Positions 17,752-25,397 of a DNA stretch of 34,015 nt are shown here, piece by piece. Location of the stretch: assembly GCA_019454765.1 (NCBI GenBank), contig JACFNR010000031.1:1-34015 (forward strand). The letters run 5' to 3'. Every line of letters starts with the position of its first letter. Positions within the stretch are counted from its first letter, which is position 1. The stretch is from Trueperaceae bacterium. GTDB lineage: Bacteria > Deinococcota > Deinococci > Deinococcales > Trueperaceae. The translations under genes and the position numbers were made by a program. The notes under the pieces are model-generated. The model was given only the letters and a program-made list of their open reading frames with translations, had not been told where the DNA came from and ran no database searches.

Positions 17752-17859
17752 GGCTCACCATCGTGGCTGCGCCTCCGGCTGGAGTTAGCACCCGCCTGAA
17801 TGAAGGCTGGTTGCTGCGGCGTCTAGGGGCCAGGTCCCTCGGCCGCTCTCGATAAGGCC
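17752..17859 (-). promoter_or_regulatory. SAM-I (S-box) riboswitch upstream of metYX
   Basis: The minus strand carries the SAM-I consensus in order: CTTATCGAGAG, GAGGGACCTGGCCC, GCAGCAACC, GGTGCTAACTCC and GATGGTGAG. The conserved GAGGGAC...TGGCCC, GCAACC and GGTGCTAA blocks form the SAM-binding core and kink-turn region. The P1 arms are GGCCTTATC at the 5' end and GATGGTGAGCC at the 3' end, imperfectly paired. The 108-nt length is typical. It should turn off metYX when S-adenosylmethionine is plentiful. No classical hairpin with a T-run follows at once; the leader continues for 344 nt to metY, so the switch may act on translation, on the small ORF, or through Rho. Confidence 0.92.
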
Positions 17860-17937
17860 ACGCGGTCCGCGCGAGGCGCGCTCGCCGGTGGCGGCACCGT
17901 CCGCGAGAACGCGAACGATTGGGCAGTTAAACACACG

Positions 17938-17971
17938 GAGCGTCGGCCGTGCAAGCACACGGCCGACGCTC
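17938..17971 (-). terminator. Terminator of the exported-protein gene at 18017
   Basis: The arms GAGCGTCGGCCGTG (17938-17951) and CACGGCCGACGCTC (17958-17971) form a perfect 14-bp stem with a 6-nt loop. On the minus strand CGTGTGTTTAAC follows. It separates this gene from the metYX leader. Confidence 0.75.
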
Positions 17972-18016
17972 ATGCCGCTGGCCGCCCCCGCCCCGCCGGC
18001 GGCGGCGCCTCGGGCG

Positions 18017-18679
18017 TCACCTGACCGACGACACCCAACCGACCTGCGGCGGGAACTCCCTCACGGTCGCGATCTTCCCCACCACGCCGCCGTCCACGAC
18101 GTCGAAGGTGTAGGCGAGGCGGCTCCAGCCGGCGCCCGCCCTCACGTCGTACTCGACGTTCACCCCGTCTGGGCTCACGCAGCTCCCCTGGAGGGTCAAG
18201 CCGCGCTCGACGTACAGGTAGTAGCCGAGGGCGTCGCCGGGAAGCAGGTCGCGCTTGTCGGCCGCCAGGCGCGCCAGGAACTCGGGCGAGCTGGCGAGCA
18301 CCGCCGTGACGGGCGTGGCCGTCAGGTCGAACGCCATGAGGGTGTTGACGAACACGTGCGTGGTGCCAGCCGGCTGCACCGTGAGGCCCTGCCCGCCCGA
18401 CTGGCAGATGTTCTTGGCCTCCACCGGGTGGAGCACGTCGCCGTGCACCGCGCGGGGGAGCTCGAAGGCGAAGTCGCCGGCCGCGGTCACCTCGCCGAAG
18501 GCGATGACCCCGGTGGGGCTCATGTCGAAGTAGCCCGCCCACGCCACGACGGTGCCGCTCTTCTCCGTCGGGTTCGTCATGTTGCCGCTCAGCACCACGG
18601 GGCGCTGGGCCAACGCCACGCCGAGGAGGCAGACCGCCGCCACCGCCGACCACCTGCCGCACGCCATGCTCCTGTTCAC
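18017..18679 (-). CDS. Exported protein of unknown function
   Basis: This 220-residue protein has a signal peptide (MNRSMACGRW, hydrophobic AVAAVCLLGVALA, cleavage near ALAQ). The mature part reads as beta-strands: GTVVAWAGYFDMSPTGVIAFG, DFAFELPRAV, FVNTLMAFDLTATPV, GYYLYVERGLTLQGSC, VNVEYDVRAGAGWSRLAYTFDVV. Two Cys (in KNICQSG and GSCVSP) could form a disulfide. I recognise no named family, although short exported sandwich proteins opening ALA-x-SG are common in Deinococcota. I chose the GTG at 18677-18679, preceded by GGGAGGAG at 4 nt; an ATG four codons on (with AGGAGC before it) is the alternative. It is monocistronic, with its own -10 box and terminator, and divergent from the DegT gene. 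Confidence 0.7.
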   Translation of the reverse strand: MNRSMACGRWSAVAAVCLLGVALAQRPVVLSGNMTNPTEKSGTVVAWAGYFDMSPTGVIAFGEVTAAGDFAFELPRAVHGDVLHPVEAKNICQSGGQGLTVQPAGTTHVFVNTLMAFDLTATPVTAVLASSPEFLARLAADKRDLLPGDALGYYLYVERGLTLQGSCVSPDGVNVEYDVRAGAGWSRLAYTFDVVDGGVVGKIATVREFPPQVGWVSSVR

Positions 18680-18723
18680 GCTTCTCCTCCCGGCGCAGCG
18701 CCATTCGCGGCCTGCGTCGTCCA

Positions 18724-18729
18724 AGTATA
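18724..18729 (-). promoter_or_regulatory. -10 box (TATACT) for the exported-protein gene
   Basis: TATACT on the minus strand lies 44 bp before the GTG, giving a leader of about 38 nt that contains the ribosome site. No -35 of standard form was seen. Confidence 0.5.
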
Positions 18730-18755
18730 GGGAGGGGCGCCTCGCACCCACCGGG

Positions 18756-18771
18756 GCATAGGTCCTATGCT
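18756..18771 (+). promoter_or_regulatory. Operator-like palindrome overlapping the -10 box of the DegT gene
   Basis: GCATAGG-T-CCTATGC (18756-18770) is a perfect 7-bp inverted repeat with a 1-nt centre. TATGCT (18766-18771) fits a -10 box and ends 8 nt before the ATG at 18780. A protein bound to the palindrome would block the promoter. Confidence 0.5.
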
Positions 18772-18779
18772 TGACGCCT

Positions 18780-19922
18780 ATGCTGACCGCCGCGGCGCAA
18801 GGCCCCACCCACCCCATGTTGGACCTGAAGAGCGAGGTGGCCGAGCTCTGGGACGAGCTCGCGCCCGCGTTGGAACGCGTCGTCAGGAGCGGCGTCTTCG
18901 TGGGCGGCGAGGAGGTGGAGGGCTTCGAGGCGGAGGCCGCCGCCTACCTCGGCGTCCGGCACGCCGTGGGCCTCAACTCGGGCACCGACGCGCTCATCCT
19001 CGGCCTCGAGGCGCTCGGGGTCGGCCCAGGCGACGAGGTGATCACCACCCCGTTCAGCTTCTTCGCGACCAGCGAGGCGGTGCTGCGCGTGGGCGCCACG
19101 CCCGTCTTCGTCGACATCGACCCCGCCACGCTCAACCTCGACCCCGCCCTCCTCGAGGCCGCCGTCACGCCGCGCAGCAAGGCCGTGCTGCCCGTCCACG
19201 TCTTCGGACTAGCGGCCGACATGACGAGCGTCATGGCCACGGCGGCGCGACACGGCCTCGCCGTGTTGGAGGACTGCGCGCAGGCGTTCGGGGGCGAGCA
19301 CGCCGGTCGGCGGGTGGGGAGCTTCGGCGCGGCCGGGGCGTTCAGCTTCTACCCAACCAAGAACCTCGGCGCCTACGGCGACGGGGGGATGATCGTCACG
19401 AACGACGCCGCCGCCGCGGCGCGGCTGCGCGGCCTCCGCAACCACGGCTCGCGCCCGACCGACAAGTACCTGCACGACGGCCTGGGGCACAACTCGCGGC
19501 TCGACGCGGTGCAGGCCGCGGTGCTGCGCGTCAAGCTGCCACGGCTCGACGCCTGGGACGCCCGGCGCCGCGAGCGCGCCGCCGCCTACCGGGCGGCCCT
19601 TGCCGGGCTGCCGGCCGGCGAGGACGGGCTCACCCTCCCGCCCGACGTGCCGGAGCACCGCTACCACCAGTTCACGCTCCGCCTGCCGCCGCAGCGGCGC
19701 CAGGCGTTCGAGGCCGGCCTCCGCGAGCGCGGCGTGGCGTTCAGCCGCTTCTACCCCACCCCGCTCACGCGCCAGCCAGTCGGCGCCGATTTCGGGTCGG
19801 CACCTATGGCAGAGCGTGCCTGCGAGCGGGTGGTGTCGGTGCCTATCCACCCCTGGCTGCCCGACGAGGTCATCGCCCTGGTGGCGGCGGCGGCCGGCGC
19901 CGCCCTGAAGGGGCCGCCCTGA
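18780..19922 (+). CDS. DegT/DnrJ/EryC1/StrS family aminotransferase
   Basis: This 380-residue PLP protein belongs to the sugar-aminotransferase family, which adds amino groups to nucleotide-linked keto sugars or similar compounds. Landmarks are FVGGEEVEGFEAEAAAYLG, GLNSGTDALILGLEALGVG, DEVITTPFSFFATSEAV, VHVFGLAADM, EDCAQAFGG and the PLP lysine in FYPTKNLGAYGDGGMI (Lys194). The C-terminal part has GHNSRLDAVQAAVLRVKL and RYHQFTLRLP. I prefer the ATG at 18780 because a TATGCT box ends 8 nt before it and no ribosome site precedes the upstream TTG. No other sugar or surface-polysaccharide gene is nearby, so the substrate is open. Confidence 0.92.
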   Translation: MLTAAAQGPTHPMLDLKSEVAELWDELAPALERVVRSGVFVGGEEVEGFEAEAAAYLGVRHAVGLNSGTDALILGLEALGVGPGDEVITTPFSFFATSEAVLRVGATPVFVDIDPATLNLDPALLEAAVTPRSKAVLPVHVFGLAADMTSVMATAARHGLAVLEDCAQAFGGEHAGRRVGSFGAAGAFSFYPTKNLGAYGDGGMIVTNDAAAAARLRGLRNHGSRPTDKYLHDGLGHNSRLDAVQAAVLRVKLPRLDAWDARRRERAAAYRAALAGLPAGEDGLTLPPDVPEHRYHQFTLRLPPQRRQAFEAGLRERGVAFSRFYPTPLTRQPVGADFGSAPMAERACERVVSVPIHPWLPDEVIALVAAAAGAALKGPP

Positions 19923-19934
19923 AGGCGCCGTCCT

Positions 19935-19966
19935 GAGGGGCGCGCCCTGATGGGAGCGCGCCCCTC
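19935..19966. terminator. Terminator hairpin between convergent genes
   Basis: The arms GAGGGGCGCGC (19935-19945) and GCGCGCCCCTC (19956-19966) form a perfect 11-bp stem with a 10-nt loop. It lies between the DegT stop and the stop of the Ig/IPT-like protein and has no clear T-run. Confidence 0.6.
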
Positions 19967-19978
19967 GGGGCGTTCGGC

Positions 19979-21433
19979 CTAACGCACCTCGAAGGCCAGC
20001 TGGAAGGCGGGGATCTCCTCGCCAGGGTGGTCGCGCCAGTTGAGCATGGGCACCTGCAGGTAGGTGGCGTTGGCGGTGGCGGTGTCGGGCGGCGAGCCCG
20101 GCCCGAGCAGGTCGCCCTGATAGATGGCCGGGTAGAGGCTCAGGAAGTGCACGCCGCGCGCACCCGGCGCCTTGAGGTGGATGGTCACGTCGCCCCTGCT
20201 GTTGAAGCCGCAGCCGTAACCCACGTAGCCGTTGTCGATGAGGAGCGTGTAGATGTTGGCCGTCTCGGTCCAGCCCACGCCCTTGATGGTCACCACGATG
20301 TCGGCGCCGGGCGCCACCGGCCCCGTCGGGGCCGCGGCGATGCTGGCCGTCACCACGTAGTCGAGGTCGGCGCTCACGCCGCCGCTGGTGGCGCTGAAGC
20401 GGTGCGTGCCGCCCAGGTCGTCAGGGGTGGCGAGGCGGAAGGTGAACGTGCCGTCGGCGCCAACGGTGGCGGTGCCGAGCGGCTCCACGACCTCCTCCCA
20501 ACCCTTGCCGCTCAGCCGGTTGCCGCGCACGGCGGTCCAGGCGATGTCGACGCCGGCGCCGGCAGGGAAGCCCACCCCCGTGAGGGTGATCGGGCTGCCG
20601 ACGGGGCCGCTCAGGTAGTCGGCGGTGAGGGCCGCGCCCGTGTCGCGCGCCTGCCCGCCGGGCACGCGCGGCAGTTGCTGCTCGGCCGGGCCGGGCCAGG
20701 TGGCGGCGGGGCCGTCGGTCACCTCGAACACGGCGCCGAGGACGGTGGGCACCTGCGGGTTGTAGATGGGGGCCTGCTGCTGGTTCAGGTACGGCACCGG
20801 ATGCGTGCCCGACAGCACCTGCAGCGTGTGCGCCCCTACGCCGCCGGTGGCGGGGATGACGGCCGTGGCCGTGCCGTTCGTGGTCACGGCCGAGAGCCAG
20901 CCGGTGTGGGCGCCGTCGTAGAGGAGGTGCCAGACGGACTCCCAGAAGCGGTAGCCGACCCCGGTCAGCGTCACGGTGATGGGCGTGCCGGGCGGCCCCG
21001 CCGCGGGCGAGATCGTCAGGGCGGGCGCGACCACGAACCCCTGCCGCGCCACCTGCTCGCCCGCGCGCTCGACGAAGACGTTGTGGACGTAGCCGTAGTC
21101 CTCCGGCACGGTGAAGCCGACGGTGGCGGCGCCAGCAGCGTCGGCCGTCAGCCGGCCCAGCACGGTGCGCGTGTCCTCGGAGGTGATGCCGTAGAACTCG
21201 CCGTCGGCCACGTTCCAGGCGGCCGCCGCGCTGGTCCACACCAGGTCGTAGGTCGCGCCCGGCTCGAGGCCGACGGCGCGGGCTGTCACCGCCTGACCCA
21301 CGACGCCGCCGACCGGTTCGAAGTTCAGCTTGGTGTCCTGCGCGCTCGCTGCGCCCAGCAGGGCCGCGGCCGCCACGAGCGCGAGGGCGGCGCGGCCGAA
21401 GTGCCTAGTGCGGGTACTTGGCGTAGTTGTCAT
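19979..21433 (-). CDS. Secreted protein with duplicated Ig/IPT-like repeats
   Basis: This 484-residue protein has a signal peptide (MTTTPSTRTRHFGRAALALV..., cleavage near ASAQ). The rest seems to be four beta-sandwich modules in an A-B-A'-B' order. Module A (about 40-130) has VGQAVTARAVGLEPGATYDL; A' (about 265-360) has VGSPITLTGVGFPAGAGVDI and TATVGADGTFTF. Module B (about 135-235) has GTPITVTLTGVGYRFWESVW and LLYDGAHTGW; B' (about 370-484) has GADIVVTIKGVGWTETANIY and LLIDNGYVGYGCG. Both B modules end in ...VFEV or ...AFEV after a Pro/Tyr-rich stretch. The GxPxTxVTLTGxGF pattern is IPT/TIG-like. It starts inside the end of the cytochrome gene (29-bp overlap), so coupling is likely. It may be an extracytoplasmic binding or scaffold protein; no enzyme motif was seen. 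Confidence 0.75.
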   Translation of the reverse strand: MTTTPSTRTRHFGRAALALVAAAALLGAASAQDTKLNFEPVGGVVGQAVTARAVGLEPGATYDLVWTSAAAAWNVADGEFYGITSEDTRTVLGRLTADAAGAATVGFTVPEDYGYVHNVFVERAGEQVARQGFVVAPALTISPAAGPPGTPITVTLTGVGYRFWESVWHLLYDGAHTGWLSAVTTNGTATAVIPATGGVGAHTLQVLSGTHPVPYLNQQQAPIYNPQVPTVLGAVFEVTDGPAATWPGPAEQQLPRVPGGQARDTGAALTADYLSGPVGSPITLTGVGFPAGAGVDIAWTAVRGNRLSGKGWEEVVEPLGTATVGADGTFTFRLATPDDLGGTHRFSATSGGVSADLDYVVTASIAAAPTGPVAPGADIVVTIKGVGWTETANIYTLLIDNGYVGYGCGFNSRGDVTIHLKAPGARGVHFLSLYPAIYQGDLLGPGSPPDTATANATYLQVPMLNWRDHPGEEIPAFQLAFEVR

Positions 21434-22316
21434 CGGCGCTGCCCGGCACCGCGCGCTGGGCGGCGACCGCGGCGGCGTCGACAGCTGCAGCGGAGTTGCC
21501 CCAGGTGCTGCGGACGTAACTCAGGATGGCGGCGATCTGGGCGTCGTCGAACACGTTCTGCCACGGCGGCATGACGCCGTCGTAGTCGGTGCCGGCCACG
21601 GTGATCTTGCCCTGCAACCCGTAGAGCACGACGCGGGTGATGAAGGTGGGGTCGTCGGCGGTGATGATCGGGTTGCCGGCGAGGGGCGGGAAGGTGCCCG
21701 AGATGCCCACGCCGTTGGCCTGGTGACAGGCCGAGCAGTTGGTCACGAACAGCTGTTCGCCGTCCGGCGCCGTGTCGGCGACGGTGGCGAGGGCCGGGCC
21801 GCCGCCGCCCGCGGCGGCGGCCGGCGGCGCGACGATGTTGATGGCTCCGAGGCCCACGCTGTGGCCCATAGGCATGTAGGTTGCCGTGTTGCCGGCGGCG
21901 TCCTCAACGACCACCGACCACTGGTAGGTGCCCGTGGCGTAGTCGCGGGGGATCTGCCAACCGGCGGCCCAGAAGAGCTCGGTGTTGGGCGATTCGGGCG
22001 GGTGCGGGATGTAGTTGAGCGCCACCTTGACGCCGCTGTCGAGCTCGCCGTAGACCTTGATGCCCTTGGCGTCGATCTGCTCCTGCGTCAGGAGGTCGCC
22101 GCTGTCGGAATCGTAGACGTAGGCGCGCCACACCATCTGCTCGCCCGGGATGAAAACGGCGTTGGCGACGCACACGGCGCCCATGGCGCCGACCGCGCCC
22201 CTCACGACGTCCGCCTGGATGAAGTACGCGGCCTTCGCCCAGGCGCCCGAGGCGGCAAGCAGCAGCGCCAGCAGGACCAGCGTCCTCGTGAACCATCTAC
22301 TCGAGTTGGCTTGCAT
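21405..22316 (-). CDS. Exported c-type cytochrome with N-terminal Ig-like domain
   Basis: The 303-residue protein has a signal peptide (RTLVLLALLLAASGAWAKAA). The first domain (about 30-160) is of beta-sandwich character (MVWRAYVYDSDSGDLLT, GVKVALNYIPHPP, YQWSVVVEDAAGNTATYMPMG). A Pro/Ala/Gly linker follows. The C-terminal domain is a class I cytochrome c with one heme motif, CSACH at 194-198, the FPPLAGNPII loop and a probable axial Met in YDGVMPPW (Met249). It would carry electrons in the periplasm or on the cell surface. The ATG at 22314-22316 follows GGAAGGAG at 6 nt. The gene overlaps the Ig-repeat protein downstream. The N-terminal fusion has no partner I recognise; a substrate- or oxidase-docking role is a guess. 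Confidence 0.85.
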   Translation of the reverse strand: MQANSSRWFTRTLVLLALLLAASGAWAKAAYFIQADVVRGAVGAMGAVCVANAVFIPGEQMVWRAYVYDSDSGDLLTQEQIDAKGIKVYGELDSGVKVALNYIPHPPESPNTELFWAAGWQIPRDYATGTYQWSVVVEDAAGNTATYMPMGHSVGLGAINIVAPPAAAAGGGGPALATVADTAPDGEQLFVTNCSACHQANGVGISGTFPPLAGNPIITADDPTFITRVVLYGLQGKITVAGTDYDGVMPPWQNVFDDAQIAAILSYVRSTWGNSAAAVDAAAVAAQRAVPGSADDNYAKYPH

Positions 22317-22525
22317 CGCCACTCCTTCCGGGGTGCCCCGCGCGGAGCAGCGCCCAGCGCCCGCGGGCGGCCAAGCGCGGCTCCGTTGCAGAGGTGCTCG
22401 TCCCCCCAAGCCGGGCGGAACCTGCAGGCTGCACGTGGCTGCACGCGAACGGCACTCCTGGGCAGAACGATACGCACGACGCGCCCGCGCGGGCTGTGAC
22501 GCGTGAGCAGTGTGCGTGGCCGGTT

Positions 22526-22531
22526 TATCCT
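22526..22531 (+). promoter_or_regulatory. -10 box (TATCCT) for the methyltransferase gene
   Basis: TATCCT ends 7 nt before the ATG at 22539, with no ribosome site in between. This fits the leaderless pattern. Confidence 0.5.
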
Positions 22532-22538
22532 CTCGGGG

Positions 22539-23339
22539 ATGACCAGCGCCGACACCGCCGCCTACCGCACCCCCGACCGCCTCAGGGCGCGCATCGGCTT
22601 CCACGAGCGCTACCCGAGCGGCGCCGGGGACTTCCACGACTGGCTCCTCGCTCACGTGGACGCGCCGCCCGACGCGGCCGTGCTGGAGGTCGGCGCCGGC
22701 ACGGCGCGCATGTGGACGAGGGACCCGGGGCGCGTGCCGCCCGGCTGGCGCCTGACCCTCACCGACCTCTCGGCCGGCATGGTGGAGGCCGCCGCCGAGG
22801 CGGTGGCTGACGCGGGCATAAGCGCCCGGGTGCTGCAGGCGGACGTGACGGCGCTGCCGTTCGAGCCGGCGAGCTTCGACCTTGCCTTCGCGAACCACAT
22901 GCTCTACCACGTCAGCGACCTGGACCGCGCCGTGGCCGAGCTGCGGCGCGTGCTGGCACCGGGTGGCGCGCTGATCGCGGCAACCAACGGCGAGGCGCAC
23001 CTGGCGGGGCTGCGCGAGCTGGCAGCCGAGCCGGGGCGGTGGGAGGGCGCGGGGGTGGTCGCCGAGGGGGTGGCGCCGCTCCCGTTCACGCTCGAGAGCG
23101 GCGGCGAGGCGCTGGCTCGCAGCTTCTCGCACGTTTCGGTGCACCGGCGCGACGACGTCGTCTTCGCAGACGACGCCGAGGTGGTGCTCGCCTACCTGCG
23201 CTCCATGCTCTACCTCCCGCCGGAGCCGAGCGACGAGTTGCTCGCCGAGCTGGCCGGCTGGGAGGAGCGGGTGCGCTTGCGCCTGGCCGCCCGGCCGCTC
23301 GAGGTGCGGCGCAGCAGCGGCTTCTTCGTGGCGCGCTAG
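22539..23339 (+). CDS. Class I SAM-dependent methyltransferase
   Basis: The 266-residue protein has the class I methyltransferase fold in order: SAM-binding motif I VLEVGAGTARMW near residue 48, motif II LTLTDLSAGMVEAA, motif III VLQADVTALPFEPASFDLAFANHMLYHV, and the post-motif LRRVLAPGGALIAATNGEAH. Such a protein (Methyltransf_11 type, like UbiE or CmoA relatives) transfers a methyl group from SAM to a small molecule; the acceptor is not determinable. The rest (from about residue 165) is a substrate-specific helical/beta region. I chose the ATG at 22539 because a TATCCT box ends 7 nt upstream. It stands alone, 50 bp before the inositol-phosphatase gene, which has its own -10 box. Confidence 0.88.
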   Translation: MTSADTAAYRTPDRLRARIGFHERYPSGAGDFHDWLLAHVDAPPDAAVLEVGAGTARMWTRDPGRVPPGWRLTLTDLSAGMVEAAAEAVADAGISARVLQADVTALPFEPASFDLAFANHMLYHVSDLDRAVAELRRVLAPGGALIAATNGEAHLAGLRELAAEPGRWEGAGVVAEGVAPLPFTLESGGEALARSFSHVSVHRRDDVVFADDAEVVLAYLRSMLYLPPEPSDELLAELAGWEERVRLRLAARPLEVRRSSGFFVAR

Positions 23340-23373
23340 CCAGGGCGGGCACGCCCCGCACCGCCGCCGGGGG

Positions 23374-23379
23374 TAGCAT
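23374..23379 (+). promoter_or_regulatory. -10 box (TAGCAT) for the inositol-phosphatase-family gene
   Basis: TAGCAT ends 7 nt before the ATG at 23387, within the 47-bp gap after the methyltransferase. It has no ribosome site and fits the leaderless pattern. Confidence 0.5.
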
Positions 23380-23386
23380 CGGCGCC

Positions 23387-24247
23387 ATGAGCGGCTCCAC
23401 CAGTCCACTCACCGGCGCCCAGCTGGGCGCCATCAAGGACCTCGTCGTGCCCCTCGCCCAGGAGGTCGGGCGCTGGGCGCGCGGCCGCCAGCTCGACCAC
23501 CACGCCGGGCGGGTCGACTTCGGGGTGAGCACCAAGACCTCGCCGGGCGACGTCGTCACGCTCGTGGACGTCGAGGCGCAGAGCCGCCTGGCCAGCGCGC
23601 TGCGCGCTGCCCACCCGGGCTTCGGGCTCCTGGGCGAGGAGGGGCTGAGCGACCTGGGCGCGCACGCGCCCGTCTGGGTGATCGACCCGATCGACGGCAC
23701 TCACAACTTCGTGCGCGACTACCCGGGCTTCTGCGTCTCGGTCGGGCTCGTGGTCGAGGGCGCGAGCGTGCTGGGGGTCATCTACGACTCCGCCTCCGAT
23801 TCGGTCTACTGGGCGTACGCCGGCGGGGGCGCCTGGCGCGGCGACGAGCGCCTCCGGGTGAGCCAGGATCGCCCGCTGTCGCACGCGCTGTTGAGCACCA
23901 ACTTCACCGAGCCGATGCGGGACGACGCCCGCCTGGCGCGCTTCTTCGCCGGCGTGTCCGGAGCGTCCGCCGGGGTGCGCGCGAGCGGCTCGGCCGCGCG
24001 CGACCTCTGCTTCGTGGCGGACGGTCGGTTGGACCTCTTCTGGCAGTTCGGGCTGGCGCCATGGGACGTGGCGGCCGGCGCCGTGATCGTGCGGGAGGCG
24101 GGCGCCGCCTTCGAGTTCTGGACGGGGGGCGCCGACTGGCTACGCGCGAAGCGCCTCCACGTGGCGGCCGGCACGCCGCGGGTGCTGGCCGAGGCGCGCG
24201 GGGTGGCGCGCGAGCTGGGCATCGTGGAGGGGTCCGCGGCCGGCTGA
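23387..24247 (+). CDS. Inositol monophosphatase family protein
   Basis: The 286-residue protein has the Mg2+/Li+-sensitive phosphatase signature. The N-terminal part has TSPGDVVTLVDVEAQ, the first metal motif is GLLGEEG, the second is VWVIDPIDGTHNFVRDYPGF (DPIDGT), and the third is LAPWDVAAGAVIVREAGA (WD). This family hydrolyses inositol phosphates, PAP/PAPS (CysQ) or sugar phosphates. Length and motifs suit a SuhB/CysQ-like member but do not choose between them. The start is the ATG at 23387-23389, with a TAGCAT box ending 7 nt before; the longer frame is shadow of the methyltransferase. Confidence 0.9.
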   Translation: MSGSTSPLTGAQLGAIKDLVVPLAQEVGRWARGRQLDHHAGRVDFGVSTKTSPGDVVTLVDVEAQSRLASALRAAHPGFGLLGEEGLSDLGAHAPVWVIDPIDGTHNFVRDYPGFCVSVGLVVEGASVLGVIYDSASDSVYWAYAGGGAWRGDERLRVSQDRPLSHALLSTNFTEPMRDDARLARFFAGVSGASAGVRASGSAARDLCFVADGRLDLFWQFGLAPWDVAAGAVIVREAGAAFEFWTGGADWLRAKRLHVAAGTPRVLAEARGVARELGIVEGSAAG

Positions 24248-24289
24248 CCCCGCCCACCGCTTGGCCGCGTAGCGCCTACCGAGACGCGT

Positions 24290-24318
24290 TTGCGGTCGCG
24301 CAGGGCCGCGGATAGAAT
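24290..24318 (+). promoter_or_regulatory. Promoter of the dipeptide-type ABC operon
   Basis: -35 TTGCGG (24290-24295), a 17-bp spacer and -10 TAGAAT (24313-24318). It gives a leader of about 125 nt before the GTG at 24452. Confidence 0.6.
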
Positions 24319-24451
24319 CGTGGCACCGAGCATCCTCGCCGCGGCGCGAGGGGCACCACGGACGGGCGCGAGGCGCGGCCGCCCGGGTGCTCACGCCTGC
24401 GCCCGAGCGGACTGCTTGCGCGGGGGAAGGGGGCATAGGAGGGCGGTCGGG

Positions 24452-25357
24452 GTGGCGATTGGCGTGGACGGCCCGGTCTCCGGGCGGGCCGGTGGCGGCG
24501 CGGGGCGCGCGCGCCCCAAGTGGCTGAGGCGCTTCGCGGCCAACCGGGCGGCGGTGGTCGGCACGGTGGGCGTCCTCGTCGTGGTCGTGGTGAGCCTGCT
24601 GGCGCCGCTGCTGGCGCCGCACGACCCCGCCAAGCAGTACTTCGACGGCCTCACCCTCGAGGGGTTCCCGCTGCCGCCCGGCGCGCCGTACTGGTTCGGC
24701 ACCGACCTGCTCGGCCGCGACCTCCTCTCCCGTGTCATCTACGGCGCCCGCGTGAGCCTGCTCGTGGGCGTCGTCGCCAACGGCGCAGCCGTCCTCATCG
24801 GGCTCCTGGTTGGCGTGGCCGCCGGCTACTTCCGCGGCGCAACGGAGACGGTGCTCATGCGCCTCACCGACGTCATGACGGCGTTCCCGGCCCTCATCCT
24901 CGCCATCGCCCTCGCCGCCATCCTGCGGCCCAGCCTCTGGATCGTGGCGCTCGTCATCGCGCTCGTCAACTGGGTGTGGATCGCGCGCGCCATCTACGCC
25001 CAGGTGCTGTCGATCGGCCAGCGCGAGTTCGTCGAGGCGGCCGGCGCCCTCGGCGTGGGCACGTTGCGCACGCTGGCCAAGCACATCCTCCCCCACCTCG
25101 TCAGCACCCTGATGGTGTTCGGCACGCTCGGGATCAGCACGACGGTGCTGCTCGAGGCCAGCCTGTCGTTCCTCGGCGTGGGGGTGCAGCCCCCAACGCC
25201 GTCGTGGGGCGGGATCATCAACGAGAGCCAGTCATACTTCCTGAACGCGCCGTGGTTGGTCGTCTTCCCGGGCGTGGCCATCTTGGTCACCAGCCTCTCG
25301 TTCAACCTGATGGGCGAGGGCCTGCGCGACGCCCTCGACCTGGCGGAGCGCCGGTGA
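24452..25357 (+). CDS. ABC transporter permease, DppC/OppC type
   Basis: This 301-residue inner-membrane protein has the DppC pattern. A Lys/Arg-rich cytosolic start (RARPKWLRRFAANRAAVVG) precedes the first membrane helix, then HDPAKQYF and WFGTDLLGRDLLSRVIYGARVSLLVG. The permease EAA loop is EFVEAAGALGVGTLRTLAKHILPHL, and the end has LEASLSFLGVGVQPPTPSWGG. Together with DppB it forms the channel for peptides or similar solutes. I chose the GTG at 24452-24454, preceded by GGAGGG at about 9 nt; an upstream Arg/Ala-rich extension lacks support. The gene order C-B-A is reversed from the common A-B-C-D-F, and no ATPase genes are in the operon. Confidence 0.9.
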   Translation: MAIGVDGPVSGRAGGGAGRARPKWLRRFAANRAAVVGTVGVLVVVVVSLLAPLLAPHDPAKQYFDGLTLEGFPLPPGAPYWFGTDLLGRDLLSRVIYGARVSLLVGVVANGAAVLIGLLVGVAAGYFRGATETVLMRLTDVMTAFPALILAIALAAILRPSLWIVALVIALVNWVWIARAIYAQVLSIGQREFVEAAGALGVGTLRTLAKHILPHLVSTLMVFGTLGISTTVLLEASLSFLGVGVQPPTPSWGGIINESQSYFLNAPWLVVFPGVAILVTSLSFNLMGEGLRDALDLAERR

Positions 25358-25397
25358 GGCGCGCTCCCCGCGCGGGCGGCGGCCTCGGAGGGGCGCC

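Noticed and set aside
17762-17770. A possible second leader ORF starting at the ATG in the riboswitch P1 strand (about 47 codons)
   Set aside because: Its start lies in the riboswitch stem, its composition is Arg-rich like noise, and the candidate ribosome site is part of the riboswitch fold. The 24-codon ORF has much better signals.
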